NCBI RefSeq assembly: GCF_030813245.1 | Contig: NZ_JAUSUA010000003.1 | Coordinates: 372,001-436,000 of the forward strand | Reading direction: 5' to 3' | Origin: Alkalicoccobacillus murimartini | GTDB taxonomy: Bacteria; Bacillota; Bacilli; Bacillales; Bacillaceae_D | Length of the DNA: 64,000 nt | In this document: positions 54,589-63,653 of the stretch, in pieces | Numbering within the stretch: position 1 is the first letter of the stretch | Layout: the number at the start of each line of letters is the position of its first letter | Translations under genes and position numbers: made by a program | Notes under the pieces: generated by a model | Databases searched by the model: none | Told to the model about the DNA's origin: nothing | The model's input: the letters and a program-made list of their open reading frames with translations, nothing else

Positions 54589-55431
54589 ATGAGTCAAAAA
54601 GTAGCTATTGTAACAGGTGCTAATTCAGGGATGGGCCTAGCCACATCAGTCGACATCGCTAATACAGGCGTTCATGTGATTATGCTTTGTCGGAATGAAC
54701 AACGAGGGAAAGAAGCAGTTGAGAAAGCTGAGAAACAACTAACAAACGGATCTGTAGAATTGCAGCTATGTGATTTAGCCTCTTTAGAGGATATTCGTTC
54801 CTACGCAGAAGGCTTCAACCATTCACAGCAGCAGTTAGATATTATTGTCGCTAATGCCGGAGTGGTAGCCACAAAACGACAAGAGACTAAAGATGGCTAT
54901 GAATCGATGCTAGGAGTTAATCATCTTGGCCATTTTCTTCTTATTAACTTATTACTTGAACGACTCATTCATTCCTCAGATGGTCGAATCGTCATTGTAT
55001 CCTCAGGTGCACATAAGTGGGGCAAGCTTGATTTTAATAATCTTCAATTAACATCTGGATATAATGTCATGAAAGGATATGGACAATCCAAGCTTGCAAA
55101 TGTCCTATTCGCAAGAAAGCTTGCTAAACAACTAAAAGGTACAAATGTATCGGTGAACTCACTTCATCCTGGCGCAGTAGCTACTAACTTGGGTGTTGAT
55201 AGAGATACAGGCTTTGGCAAAGCTATTCATCGAGTTCTTAAACCATTTTTCCTCACACCAGAGCAAGGTTCTAGAACAGCTGTTTACCTTGCAACGAACC
55301 CTAATTTGAAGGGAAAGTCAGGGGAGTATTACATCAAAGAAAAACCAGCAGCTATTTCTAAGAGAGCAGCGGACGATGCACTTGCTGAGAAGCTATGGAA
55401 TTGGAGTAGAGAAGAAACCGGCATTAAGTGA
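54589..55431 (+). CDS. Short-chain dehydrogenase/reductase
   Basis: Classical-type SDR of 280 aa: cofactor motif TGANSGMGLA, NAGV (NNAG equivalent), Ser in IVIVSSGAH and active site YGQSKLAN (YxxxK). Closest in pattern to retinol dehydrogenase/protochlorophyllide-reductase-like SDRs; substrate unknown. Monocistronic; a degenerate repeat array follows. Confidence 0.88.
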   Translation: MSQKVAIVTGANSGMGLATSVDIANTGVHVIMLCRNEQRGKEAVEKAEKQLTNGSVELQLCDLASLEDIRSYAEGFNHSQQQLDIIVANAGVVATKRQETKDGYESMLGVNHLGHFLLINLLLERLIHSSDGRIVIVSSGAHKWGKLDFNNLQLTSGYNVMKGYGQSKLANVLFARKLAKQLKGTNVSVNSLHPGAVATNLGVDRDTGFGKAIHRVLKPFFLTPEQGSRTAVYLATNPNLKGKSGEYYIKEKPAAISKRAADDALAEKLWNWSREETGIK

Positions 55432-55440
55432 GTATGAACC

Positions 55441-55845
55441 ATCAAGAGAAATGGGTGCGGAAGCAAGGCGGAACGATATAGGTCAAGAAGTTGAGGACGT
55501 TATCAAGAAAGAATGAGATGAAACCAAGAAAGGTCAAGAAAGACCAAGAGCTGAAGGACATGACCAAGACCTAAGCTGGTTTTATTAAAGAAAAGCGGAC
55601 TTATTGACCTTATTTTGTTTCGAGGTTTTATCAAGAGAGATGAAGATTTAACAAGACGAAAAGGATGTTACCAAGAGAGACCAACGTAACACCAACACCG
55701 GTTAGAGGTTAACCAAAAGGAAGAACATGTTACTAAGAAAGATCAGCACCACTGCGAGACGGTTCAATGCATGTCCAAGAGCTGAAAGGCGTTACAAAGA
55801 CCTAAGCTATGTTAATCAAGAGGAGAGCATATTTTAGCAAGATGA
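55441..55845. repeat. Tandem array 2: degenerate about 20.5-bp units with CCAAGA core
   Basis: About 20 diverged units spaced 20-22 bp, recognised by (T/C)CAAGA at 55443, 55483, 55504, 55525, 55545, 55565, 55632, 55652, 55672, 55775, 55817 and neighbours. A typical unit reads GTTACCAAGAGAGACCAAC. The core equals that of array 3, on the opposite strand. Non-coding in all frames. Confidence 0.75.
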
Positions 55846-55868
55846 TGAATGATAAAACGATAATAAAG

Positions 55869-55913
55869 GCGAAATAGACAGGGAGCTGCACCTGACTCAT
55901 TTCGTCTTTTTTG
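55869..55913 (+). terminator. Terminator-like hairpin after array 2
   Basis: GGCGAAAT-GACAGG pairs with CCTGACTCATTTCGTC with two mismatches, followed by six T. Confidence 0.7.
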
Positions 55914-56012
55914 TATAGATTTTTCGCTATTTAATTAACATAAATTCACTAATTTATTTATTTTTGAGATATAATGGGTGGCGTAGAACGTGTTAAAAAG
56001 GGTGTGAGTTTT

Positions 56013-56546
56013 TTGCGAAGGATTATGGTGGTAGGTGCATCGGCTGGAGCTGGGAAATCAACGTTTGCAAGAAGTCTATCAAAGCAACTAAACATTCCTG
56101 TCTATCATTTGGATACATTCTATTGGAAACCAGGCTGGGAAGAGGAAGACACCCAGATTTTTCGAGAGAAACAGCAGAAAATTGTTGGAGATGAATACTG
56201 GATTATTGAAGGGAATTATAGCTCTACTTTTGATATAAGACTAGAGAAAGCAGATACGATCATATTTTTAGATCAGCCGTTATGGGTTTGTCTGTACAGA
56301 GTGTTTAAAAGAAGAGTTATGTATCGTAAAAAATCCAGACCAGATTTGACTGAGGGTTGTCCTGAGAAGATAGATTTTGCGTTTCTTTCTTTTATTGTAC
56401 GAACCTATTATCCAAGAAAGAAGAAAATGCGAGAGAAGTTGCAAACATTTAAAGATAAAAGTTCTTCTCATCAGGTTTATTTACTCTCAGGAGACACGGA
56501 CACTGAAAAGTTTTTAGATAAGGTACATAAAGGGGATGTTGAGTAA
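56013..56546 (+). CDS. P-loop kinase of the topology-modulation/adenylate-kinase-like group
   Basis: Cytoplasmic nucleotide-binding protein of about 177 aa: Walker A GASAGAGKST, YHLDTFYWKPGWEE, WIIEGNYSSTFDIRLEKADTIIFLD (Walker B-like) and an Arg-rich lid (YRVFKRRVMYRKKSRPDL). This is the FlaR-type topology modulation family, whose true substrate is unclear. A TATAAT box at 55970-55975 covers the ATG at 55974, so the real start is probably TTG 56013 behind AAGGGTG. Its stop overlaps the next start (TAATG). Confidence 0.82.
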   Translation: MRRIMVVGASAGAGKSTFARSLSKQLNIPVYHLDTFYWKPGWEEEDTQIFREKQQKIVGDEYWIIEGNYSSTFDIRLEKADTIIFLDQPLWVCLYRVFKRRVMYRKKSRPDLTEGCPEKIDFAFLSFIVRTYYPRKKKMREKLQTFKDKSSSHQVYLLSGDTDTEKFLDKVHKGDVE

Positions 56547-57295
56547 TGGATCAAGAATTTTTGAACCAGTTAAAGACACAAGATGAGGTATTTTCAGGGT
56601 GGGATTTTTCTTTTGTATCTGAAACGGGTAGGATGAGTTCCTCTCTATTAACGTGGTCATTTGGAAGCCTAGCGATGAAAAAGCTGGCGCACGCTAAGAG
56701 TGCGTTAGACATGGGAACAGGAGGCGGAGAGCATCTAAGTTATTTGCGCCCATTCCCTCCAGTTATGAAAGCAACGGAAGGCTATATGCCAAATGTGAGT
56801 ATTGCCAAAAATAGACTAGAGGCGCTTGGTGTCAAAGTGTATGAAGTAACCAATGATCAGAACCTCCCATTTAAGGAGAATGAGTTTGATCTTATTCTGA
56901 ATAAACATGATTCATTTGATGCAAATGAAGTCCGTAGACTCATTTCTGACGGCGGTACATTTATAACTCAGCAGGTGGGTGGAACCGACTGTGCAGAGAT
57001 AAATGAATGGTTTAATCAACCACTCAATCCAGAGTTTGCACAGTGGAACCTAGAAACAGCAAGGCAACAGGTAGAAGCGGCAGGATTTCATGTAACCGAT
57101 GCTAAAGAAGAATTTCCTACCCAGAGATTTTATGATCTAGGGGCTGTATTGTATTACTTAAAAGCGATCCCGTGGCAGTTAGAAGATTGGCGAGCAGCAG
57201 ATTATATACCTGAATTGTACAAGCTTTACGAGCGGATCAATAAAGATGGGTTTGTAGAAGTAACACAGCATCGTTTTATACTAATAGCACAATAA
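56546..57295 (+). CDS. Class I SAM-dependent methyltransferase
   Basis: Methyltransferase of 249 aa. SAM-binding motif I ALDMGTGGGEHLSYL, acidic motif II (KATEGYMPNVSIAKNRL), motif with NLPFKENEFDLILNKHDSFD. The target is unknown. Coupled to the P-loop kinase gene by a 1-bp overlap, so the two are probably expressed together. Confidence 0.87.
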   Translation: MDQEFLNQLKTQDEVFSGWDFSFVSETGRMSSSLLTWSFGSLAMKKLAHAKSALDMGTGGGEHLSYLRPFPPVMKATEGYMPNVSIAKNRLEALGVKVYEVTNDQNLPFKENEFDLILNKHDSFDANEVRRLISDGGTFITQQVGGTDCAEINEWFNQPLNPEFAQWNLETARQQVEAAGFHVTDAKEEFPTQRFYDLGAVLYYLKAIPWQLEDWRAADYIPELYKLYERINKDGFVEVTQHRFILIAQ

Positions 57296-57461
57296 AAATA
57301 ACAAAGGTCTGATGCTCATTAATGAATTTCAAGATATCTTCTTTGAAAAAGAATTCAATCATAGATACAAAATAAGATGCGTAGAATAAATGTGGTTTCA
57401 GGATACATTTTTAGTAAGCCTCTAACATAGACATTTTGCCTAAAGTAGAGAGGATGATTGT

Positions 57462-57668
57462 ATGCAACTCTTGAAAAAGCTCATTCTAAAATTCCTATTT
57501 ATTTATATTACGTATATAGGGGTTAGATTACTAATGGGACTCTTTTTCTCCTCAACATCGCCAGATCCTTTATACGCGGACGCTTTAATCTTTACAACAG
57601 TTTTTTTAACTTTATCCTCTTTATTCTCGTCATCCCATAAGAGTGAGGACACAGAAAATCCTAGGTAG
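57462..57668 (+). CDS. Small membrane protein, 68 aa
   Basis: Hypothetical protein with two hydrophobic helices (about 8-31 and 43-55) and a charged tail. An AGAGGATG ribosome site precedes ATG 57462. No family recognised. The region before it (57296-57461) shows nothing definite. Confidence 0.6.
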   Translation: MQLLKKLILKFLFIYITYIGVRLLMGLFFSSTSPDPLYADALIFTTVFLTLSSLFSSSHKSEDTENPR

Positions 57669-57884
57669 GTTTGTGTTATCCGAAGTACATTTGGGCCCAT
57701 TCCCACCCTAAGGTACCAGCCACGCCAATCACTTTCTTGGGGTTTAGTAGATAATGGGTAGATGGATAACGGAAGAGACCAGAAATAAAATAAAAGATGT
57801 TGGTGAAAGTATTATACATTCTCTTAAAAAAAAGGTAGAATGAGAGCGTATACACAGAGAGTCTATTTTTTTAAAAAAAGTATT

Positions 57885-57901
57885 TTGAAAGCGGTTTACA
57901 A
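57885..57901. promoter_or_regulatory. LacI/CcpA-type operator of the sugar-dehydrogenase operon
   Basis: TTGAAAGCGGTTTACAA is an imperfect dyad of the LacI-family type, similar to cre but one base longer; 20 bp before the first gene. Confidence 0.6.
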
Positions 57902-57920
57902 ATGGTGAGGAGCGTGGAAT

Positions 57921-58994
57921 ATGCAGCAAGCGAGAGTTGGAATCGTTGGATGTGGAACAATTAGCGATATTTATTTACAAAATTGTGCTGATGACCAATA
58001 TGTTGAAATTGTGGCTTGTAGTGATCTGAATCAGGCAGCAGCCATGGAAAAAGCGAAGGCTTATAACATTGCTAAAGTACTTACCCCGGATGAGTTATAT
58101 CAGGATCCTGATATTGATATTGTCTTAAATCTGACCATCCCGGCGGCTCATGCAGAGGTATCGCTAAAAGCCTTACAAAATGGAAAACACGTTTTTCTTG
58201 AAAAACCACTGTCTATTTCATTACAAGATGCTGAGCAGATTCTTGAGGTTGCAAAAGAGAAAGGACTTCAAGTTGGTGTAGCTCCTGATACGTTTCTTGG
58301 TGGGGGTCTGCAAACCTGCCGTAAGTTAATTGATGATGGATCAATCGGCAAACCTGTTGCAGCGACGGCTTTTATGATGTCGCATGGTCCTGAAAGCTGG
58401 CATCCAAATCCTTATTTTTATTATCAAGAGGGAGCCGGTCCGCTTTTTGATATGGGGCCTTATTATCTTACTGCCTTAATTCACCTGATTGGTCCATTCC
58501 GTCGAGTGACTGGTTCTGCTCAGTCGGCTTTGCAGGAAAGGATTGCAACAAGCCCCGAGAGAAATGGGGAGGTTATCCCAGTCAATACTCCTACCCATGT
58601 TACTGGAGTGATTGATTTTGAAAATGGAGCGGTTGGTACTTTGATTATGAGCTTTGATGTGTGGGGAGCCACGTTACCTTGGATCGAAATTTACGGCACA
58701 GAAGGCACTCTACGTGTACCAGATCCAAATACCTTTGGTGGACCTGTCTATGTCAAAAAAGCAGGAGAATTAGAATGGACAGAACTAGCTTTAACTCATG
58801 ACCACATTGAAAATGAACGAGGTCTTGGATTAAAGGATATGGCTAGAGCGGTTGTTACTGGTAGTCCAACTCGTGCATCTGGAGAGATGGGATATCATGT
58901 GCTGGAAGCGATGCATGGTTTTTATACTGCTTCTGCGACTAATCAGCATTATGCGATGCAGAGTAACTGCGATCGACCAGCACCTGTGGAATAA
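57921..58994 (+). CDS. Gfo/Idh/MocA-family dehydrogenase (first copy)
   Basis: NAD(P)-dependent sugar or polyol dehydrogenase of 357 aa. Rossmann motif VGIVGCGTISDIYLQNC, catalytic loop VFLEKPLSISLQDAE (Lys), and GPLFDMGPYYLTALIHLIG. First gene of a four-gene operon of alternating dehydrogenase and TIM-barrel isomerase genes. Substrate unknown; such sets process inositols or 3-keto sugars. Confidence 0.87.
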   Translation: MQQARVGIVGCGTISDIYLQNCADDQYVEIVACSDLNQAAAMEKAKAYNIAKVLTPDELYQDPDIDIVLNLTIPAAHAEVSLKALQNGKHVFLEKPLSISLQDAEQILEVAKEKGLQVGVAPDTFLGGGLQTCRKLIDDGSIGKPVAATAFMMSHGPESWHPNPYFYYQEGAGPLFDMGPYYLTALIHLIGPFRRVTGSAQSALQERIATSPERNGEVIPVNTPTHVTGVIDFENGAVGTLIMSFDVWGATLPWIEIYGTEGTLRVPDPNTFGGPVYVKKAGELEWTELALTHDHIENERGLGLKDMARAVVTGSPTRASGEMGYHVLEAMHGFYTASATNQHYAMQSNCDRPAPVE

Positions 58995-59021
58995 GATTTT
59001 ACTATTTTAGGAGGAGATTAT

Positions 59022-59990
59022 ATGAAACTAGGAGTATTCGCCGTATTGTTTGCCGATAAGCCATTTGAAGAAATGCTCGATCATATTAAGAGCTTAGGAT
59101 TAGAAACAGTTGAGATTGGAACAGGAGGATATCCTGGAAATGCTCATTGTAATCCAGCGGAATTATTAGCTGATGAGTCCAAGTTGAAGGCTTTTCAGCA
59201 CGCTGTTGAGAGCAGAGGATTAACGATCAGTAGCTTAAGCTGCCACGGCAATGCACTGACTCCAGATCGTGAGTTTGCGGAGCGTTGCCACCAAGACTTT
59301 CTTGATACCGTTCGTTTAGCGGAAAAGTTAGGTGTCGAAGTGGTTACAACGTTCTCAGGAACTCCTGGTGCGTATGAAGGAGCTAAAGCACCAAGCTGGC
59401 CGGTAGCACCATGGCCAAATGAGCATGCTGAAATTTTAAAATGGCAGTGGGAAGAAAAGCTCATTCCTTATTGGAAGGAAGCGGGGAAATTCGCGAGTGA
59501 TCATAATGTGAAAATTGCACTTGAGTTACACGGTGGGTTTTTAGTACATACCCCAGCGACACTATTAAAACTACGTGAAGCTGTAGGCGACGTCATTGGA
59601 GCGAACGTGGATCCAAGCCATCTATGGTGGCAAGGGATCGATCCCGTAGCGGCGATCAAAATCCTTGGAAAGCGCAATGCGATACACTTTTTCCATGCAA
59701 AGGACACGTACATTGATCAAGAAAATGTGAACATGCATGGCTTGCTAGATATGCAGTCATATGCCAACATGCAAGATCGCGCGTGGATCTTCCGCTCAGT
59801 TGGATACGGACATGATCTAAAGGTTTGGTCCGACATTATTAGTGCACTTCGCACAGTTGGTTATGATGGGGCGGTTAGTATTGAACATGAAGATGGATTA
59901 ATGTCCATTGACGAAGGATTCAGCCGTGCAGTATCAAATCTTCAGCAAGTATTAATCAAAGATCCAGTTCCAGACATGTGGTGGCTATAA
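59022..59990 (+). CDS. Sugar isomerase/epimerase, xylose-isomerase-like TIM barrel
   Basis: AP-endonuclease-2/xylose isomerase-fold protein of 322 aa. Metal-ligand motifs: Glu in IALELHGGF, Asp/His in GANVDPSHLWW, His in IHFFHAKDT, Glu in VSIEHED. Probably isomerises or dehydrates the keto product of the neighbouring dehydrogenases. AGGAGG ribosome site; 27 bp after the previous gene. Confidence 0.88.
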   Translation: MKLGVFAVLFADKPFEEMLDHIKSLGLETVEIGTGGYPGNAHCNPAELLADESKLKAFQHAVESRGLTISSLSCHGNALTPDREFAERCHQDFLDTVRLAEKLGVEVVTTFSGTPGAYEGAKAPSWPVAPWPNEHAEILKWQWEEKLIPYWKEAGKFASDHNVKIALELHGGFLVHTPATLLKLREAVGDVIGANVDPSHLWWQGIDPVAAIKILGKRNAIHFFHAKDTYIDQENVNMHGLLDMQSYANMQDRAWIFRSVGYGHDLKVWSDIISALRTVGYDGAVSIEHEDGLMSIDEGFSRAVSNLQQVLIKDPVPDMWWL

Positions 59991-60023
59991 AAGAAAGTGT
60001 AGTTCAAGAGAGGGGAAAAAATT

Positions 60024-61049
60024 ATGAACAAATTAAAAGTAGCTGTAATAGGTAATGGGAGTATTGCGAAGTACCGTCATATCCCAGAATATGCGAGTAG
60101 GGAAGATGTTGAATTCGTTGCATTTTGTGATTTTACAATCGAGCTTGCACAAGCAAACGTAGAACAATTTGGTGGGAAAGCCTATACAAGTTATGAAGAG
60201 CTATTAGCTAGTGAAGACGTTGACGTAGTGAGTGTCTGCACACAAAACGTTGATCACGCAAAGGTATCCATTGCGGCAGCGAATGCAGGGGCGCACGTTC
60301 TTTGCGAAAAGCCAATGGCGACATCTTTAGAAGATGCACAAGCAATGATTAAAGCAGCAAAAGAAAATAATGTTCAATTAATGATTGGTCATAACCAACG
60401 TCTGATGCCTCCTCACGTGAAAGCGAAGGAAGTGCTCGAATCAGGCCGTCTAGGTAAAGTCCTTACGTTCAAAACAACCTTTGGTCACGGTGGACCAGAT
60501 GCTTGGAGTGTCCAAGGGGATGAGAGCTGGTTCTTTGATAAGTCAAAAGCATTTGTTGGTGCTATGGGTGACTTAGGCGTACACAAAATCGATCTCATTC
60601 GCTGGCTTTTTGATGAAGAGATCTCAGAGGTTGCTGCATTTGTCGAAACCCTTGACAAGCAGGGTGATGTGGACGATAACGCGACATGCCTGCTCCGTAT
60701 GCAAGGTGGAGCAATTGGTACAATGGCAGCAAGCTGGACTTACTACAAAGGTGAGGACAACACAACAAGCGTCTATTGTGAAAATGGTGTGCTTGAAATT
60801 AAGGATAACGCTGATGAGCAAGTGGTTGTGCGTTTAAATAATGGTACAGTTGAGCGCTATCAAGTTGGAGCTATTGCGACAAATGATGCAGGAGGTCAAT
60901 CCTCTAGTGGTGTAATTGATGCCTTTTTAACAGGGATTATAGAAGGTACAGAACCTGTCATTACTGGCGAAGAAGGAATGAAATCGTTGAATGTAGTACT
61001 TGCAGCACTTGAGTCAGCAGAGACTCGAGCTTTTGTAAAAGTAAACTAG
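60024..61049 (+). CDS. Gfo/Idh/MocA-family dehydrogenase (second copy)
   Basis: NAD(P)-dependent dehydrogenase of 341 aa: VAVIGNGSIAKYRHIPEY, catalytic VLCEKPMATSLEDAQ, and GAMGDLGVHKIDLIRWLF. Only distantly similar to the first copy, so not a recent duplicate; the pair may act at two steps of one pathway, as YcjQ and YcjS do in E. coli (inference). Confidence 0.87.
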   Translation: MNKLKVAVIGNGSIAKYRHIPEYASREDVEFVAFCDFTIELAQANVEQFGGKAYTSYEELLASEDVDVVSVCTQNVDHAKVSIAAANAGAHVLCEKPMATSLEDAQAMIKAAKENNVQLMIGHNQRLMPPHVKAKEVLESGRLGKVLTFKTTFGHGGPDAWSVQGDESWFFDKSKAFVGAMGDLGVHKIDLIRWLFDEEISEVAAFVETLDKQGDVDDNATCLLRMQGGAIGTMAASWTYYKGEDNTTSVYCENGVLEIKDNADEQVVVRLNNGTVERYQVGAIATNDAGGQSSSGVIDAFLTGIIEGTEPVITGEEGMKSLNVVLAALESAETRAFVKVN

Positions 61050-61070
61050 TCTTGAAAGGATGAATGTATA

Positions 61071-61829
61071 ATGGCACAACTACCAATCGCTCTTCAGTTA
61101 TATACACTTCGAAATGAAACAAAGGAAGATTTTCTAGGAACACTTAAAAAAGTAAAAGAGCTTGGATATGATGGAGTTGAATTTGCTGGATTTGGTGGGT
61201 ACGAAGCATCTGAACTCAAAGCCATTCTAGAAGATCTTGACCTAAAACCGTTCTCTAGTCACGTAGGTCTTGAACTACTTGAAGACAATGCAGAAGAAAT
61301 TATTGCGTATCACAAAGAGCTTGGAGTCGAAACAATGGTTATTCCATATCTTGTGCCAGAGCGAAGAACAGCAAAAGAAGATTATCTAAAGCTTGCTGAG
61401 AGTTTGAATCAGTATGGTGAGAAGATTAAGGAAGCTGGATTGCAACTATGCTATCATAATCATGACTTTGAATTTGAGAAATATGATGGAGAGTATGGCC
61501 TTGATTTGATCTTCTCAAATACAAATCCAGAATTCGTACAAGTTGAACTAGATACGTATTGGGCTGAATTTGCAGGAATCTCTGCAGTAGACTACGCAGC
61601 TAAGTATAAAGGAAGACTTCCACTTGCTCACATTAAAGATATGGTGACAAGTCCGGAGAAAACATTTGCCGAAGTTGGAGAAGGCGTATTAGATATTAAA
61701 TCAATAGTAGCAGCAGTAGAACAAGCTGGTGCCAAACGATTAATCGTGGAACAAGACGTCTGCCAAAGACCAGCACTTGAAAGTGTAGAAATCAGTATTC
61801 GTAACTTAAAAGAAATTTTAGGACGATAA
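61071..61829 (+). CDS. Sugar isomerase/epimerase, IolI-like TIM barrel
   Basis: TIM-barrel isomerase of 252 aa: YTLRNETKEDFLGTLKKVKELGYDGVEFAG, HNHDFEFEKYDG, Glu/Asp in VELDTYW, His in LAHIKDM, Glu in IVEQD. Resembles IolI-type inosose isomerases and similar proteins. Last gene of the operon, with a terminator after it. Confidence 0.87.
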   Translation: MAQLPIALQLYTLRNETKEDFLGTLKKVKELGYDGVEFAGFGGYEASELKAILEDLDLKPFSSHVGLELLEDNAEEIIAYHKELGVETMVIPYLVPERRTAKEDYLKLAESLNQYGEKIKEAGLQLCYHNHDFEFEKYDGEYGLDLIFSNTNPEFVQVELDTYWAEFAGISAVDYAAKYKGRLPLAHIKDMVTSPEKTFAEVGEGVLDIKSIVAAVEQAGAKRLIVEQDVCQRPALESVEISIRNLKEILGR

Positions 61830-61834
61830 TATGT

Positions 61835-61867
61835 AAAAAAAGCCGGACCTCTTGGTTCGGCTTTTTT
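61835..61867 (+). terminator. Terminator of the dehydrogenase/isomerase operon
   Basis: AAAAAAGCCGGACC pairs with GGTTCGGCTTTTTT (one G-T) around TCTT. Confidence 0.9.
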
Positions 61868-61895
61868 ATATTTTTGCTCTTACTAAGCATGTGAA

Positions 61896-62375
61896 GTTCT
61901 TGGTAAGTGGCATTTTATCTTGGAGAGAGGGCAAAAGGTCTTGGTAACCCGCGCCTCATCTTGAAGAGAGGGCAACCGATCTTGGAAATGAGCCCAGCAT
62001 CTTAGAGAGAGGGTAACCGGTCTTGGAAATGAGCCCAGCATCTTGGAGAGAGGACAACCGGTCTTGGTAACGAGCCCAGCATCTTGGAGAGAGGGCAACC
62101 GGTCTTGGAAATGAGCTCAGCATCATGGAAAGAGGACAACCGGTCTTGGTAACTGGCCCAGCATCTTGGAGAGAGGGCAACCGGTCTTGGAAATGAGCTC
62201 AGCATCTTGGAAAGAGGACAACCGGTCTTGGTAACTGGCCCAGCATCTTGGAGAGAGGGCAACCGGTCTTGGAAATGAGCTCAGCATCTTGGAAAGAACC
62301 CAACCGGTCTTGGTAACCCGCCCGCCATCTTGGAGAGAACCCAACCAATCCTACTAACCCGCTTCCCAACTTGGA
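61896..62375. repeat. Tandem array 3: alternating 21- and 20-bp units with TCTTGG core
   Basis: About 23 units in a row from 61897 to about 62375. Two types alternate: a 21-bp unit beginning TCTTGGAGAGAGGGCAACC and the 20-bp TCTTGGAAATGAGCTCAGCA (or the TCTTGGTAAC variant), giving a 41-bp period, with an 82-bp pattern in the middle (62083-62290). The centre is nearly identical, the edges decayed, as expected for unequal crossing-over. The reverse complement core is CCAAGA, as in array 2. Because 41 is not a multiple of 3, overlapping minus-strand ORFs arise in several frames; none has a ribosome site or plausible product. Confidence 0.92.
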
Positions 62376-62428
62376 AAACATCCCCCCTCTCTTCCTAAGA
62401 ATTTTACACACAATCACGAACTACAACC

Positions 62429-63637
62429 TCAGCCCAAATTCCCCATATCCGAATGAAGGAAAATTAGAATAGAACAGCTTGCTATGATCCCCCCAATCGC
62501 TATAGTGAGGTGGGTACCAATGCTATCTCCAAGCAAACCAGCTATTAGTGCAGCTAATGGGATTAAGGCCATAGTGATAAATCGACTACTGGCTTGAACT
62601 CTACCAAGCATATGATCTGGCGTAACTTTTTGTCTTAATGTTTTTATGACAGGATTGAAGGATGCAGCACAAAAGGTCCCGATTGCATTGGCAATTAGTA
62701 AAGCTGTGTACGAGTGTGCTAGACCTAACCAAATCAAGGAAAGTCCTCCGCCAAGATAACCGCAAAAAAGTATACTGCGATTACTCGCTACTTTTCTAAT
62801 AAATACGGATAAAAACGATCCGACAATCGCTGCGGCTCCACCAATCGATAGGAGCCACCCGATCTCAATGGCTGTTAATCCGATGGTCGCCTGAAGATGA
62901 AAAACTAATAGAGTCAAGGAAATCGTAATGCCAAAGCTGATAAATGCACTGCTAAGATTGGTTAAAAGAAGAATTTTCTTTTGATAAATGAAGCTAAATC
63001 CTTTCCCAACATCACGAAAAAATCCGCCGCTACTTTTTATATTTGACTCTTTATGTAGAGGGACTTGGATAAAAAGTACTGCTATAAAAGCGAAGAAAAA
63101 ACCAATACTATTTGCGATTAATCCTATACCAGGATGAATAAATGCGATGAAGAGGCCACCAAGTGTAGGACCAACCAAAATGGCAGTGTGAAACATACTA
63201 GATTCTATTGTATTAGCAAGTTGGAGGTCTTCTTTTTTTACGATCGAAGGAATGACAGCAAATTGAGCTGTGTTATAAAGCTGAGTACAAGCGCCAATCA
63301 ATAAAGCTGCGATAAAGAGGTAGAAGATGTGAAGCTCATCAACTAGATAGAGTACACTCAAAATCATTAAAACAAAAGCTCTTACAGCATCACATAATAG
63401 CAACAGTGTTTTTCTTGAATATCGATCGACTACTGGGCCAACAAAAGGCTGAAGCCAAACAGTCGCTTGACCGATTGCAGCTACGGTACCCATTGCAATC
63501 GCAGATCCTGTAAGAGATAAAACGATGAGTGGTAGGGCAACCAAATAAACTTGAGCTCCAGCAAAAGAGGCTAAGTTGCCCCCCATAAGCCAATAAAATG
63601 CACGGTTTTTACGTAATGGATGAAAGCCCTCGTCCAT
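62429..63637 (-). CDS. MFS efflux transporter (MdtH/Mef-like)
   Basis: Twelve-helix exporter of 402 aa; GNLASFAGAQVYLVALPLIVLSLTGSA and LQPFVGPVVDRYSRKTLLLLCDAVRA are typical of the macrolide-efflux-like MFS group. Substrate unknown. An AAGGAGG site precedes ATG 63637. It follows the ArsR-type regulator gene by 16 bp, a regulator-exporter operon. Confidence 0.85.
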   Translation of the reverse strand: MDEGFHPLRKNRAFYWLMGGNLASFAGAQVYLVALPLIVLSLTGSAIAMGTVAAIGQATVWLQPFVGPVVDRYSRKTLLLLCDAVRAFVLMILSVLYLVDELHIFYLFIAALLIGACTQLYNTAQFAVIPSIVKKEDLQLANTIESSMFHTAILVGPTLGGLFIAFIHPGIGLIANSIGFFFAFIAVLFIQVPLHKESNIKSSGGFFRDVGKGFSFIYQKKILLLTNLSSAFISFGITISLTLLVFHLQATIGLTAIEIGWLLSIGGAAAIVGSFLSVFIRKVASNRSILFCGYLGGGLSLIWLGLAHSYTALLIANAIGTFCAASFNPVIKTLRQKVTPDHMLGRVQASSRFITMALIPLAALIAGLLGDSIGTHLTIAIGGIIASCSILIFLHSDMGNLG

Positions 63638-63653
63638 GTAAGAACCTCCTTTT

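Noticed and set aside
55974-56012. ATG start for the P-loop kinase at 55974
   Set aside because: It overlaps the TATAAT promoter box and lacks a ribosome site; TTG 56013 fits better.
61883-62417. Five overlapping minus-strand ORFs of 66-86 codons
   Set aside because: All are translations of the 41-bp repeats in different frames; no ribosome sites, no consistent frame.
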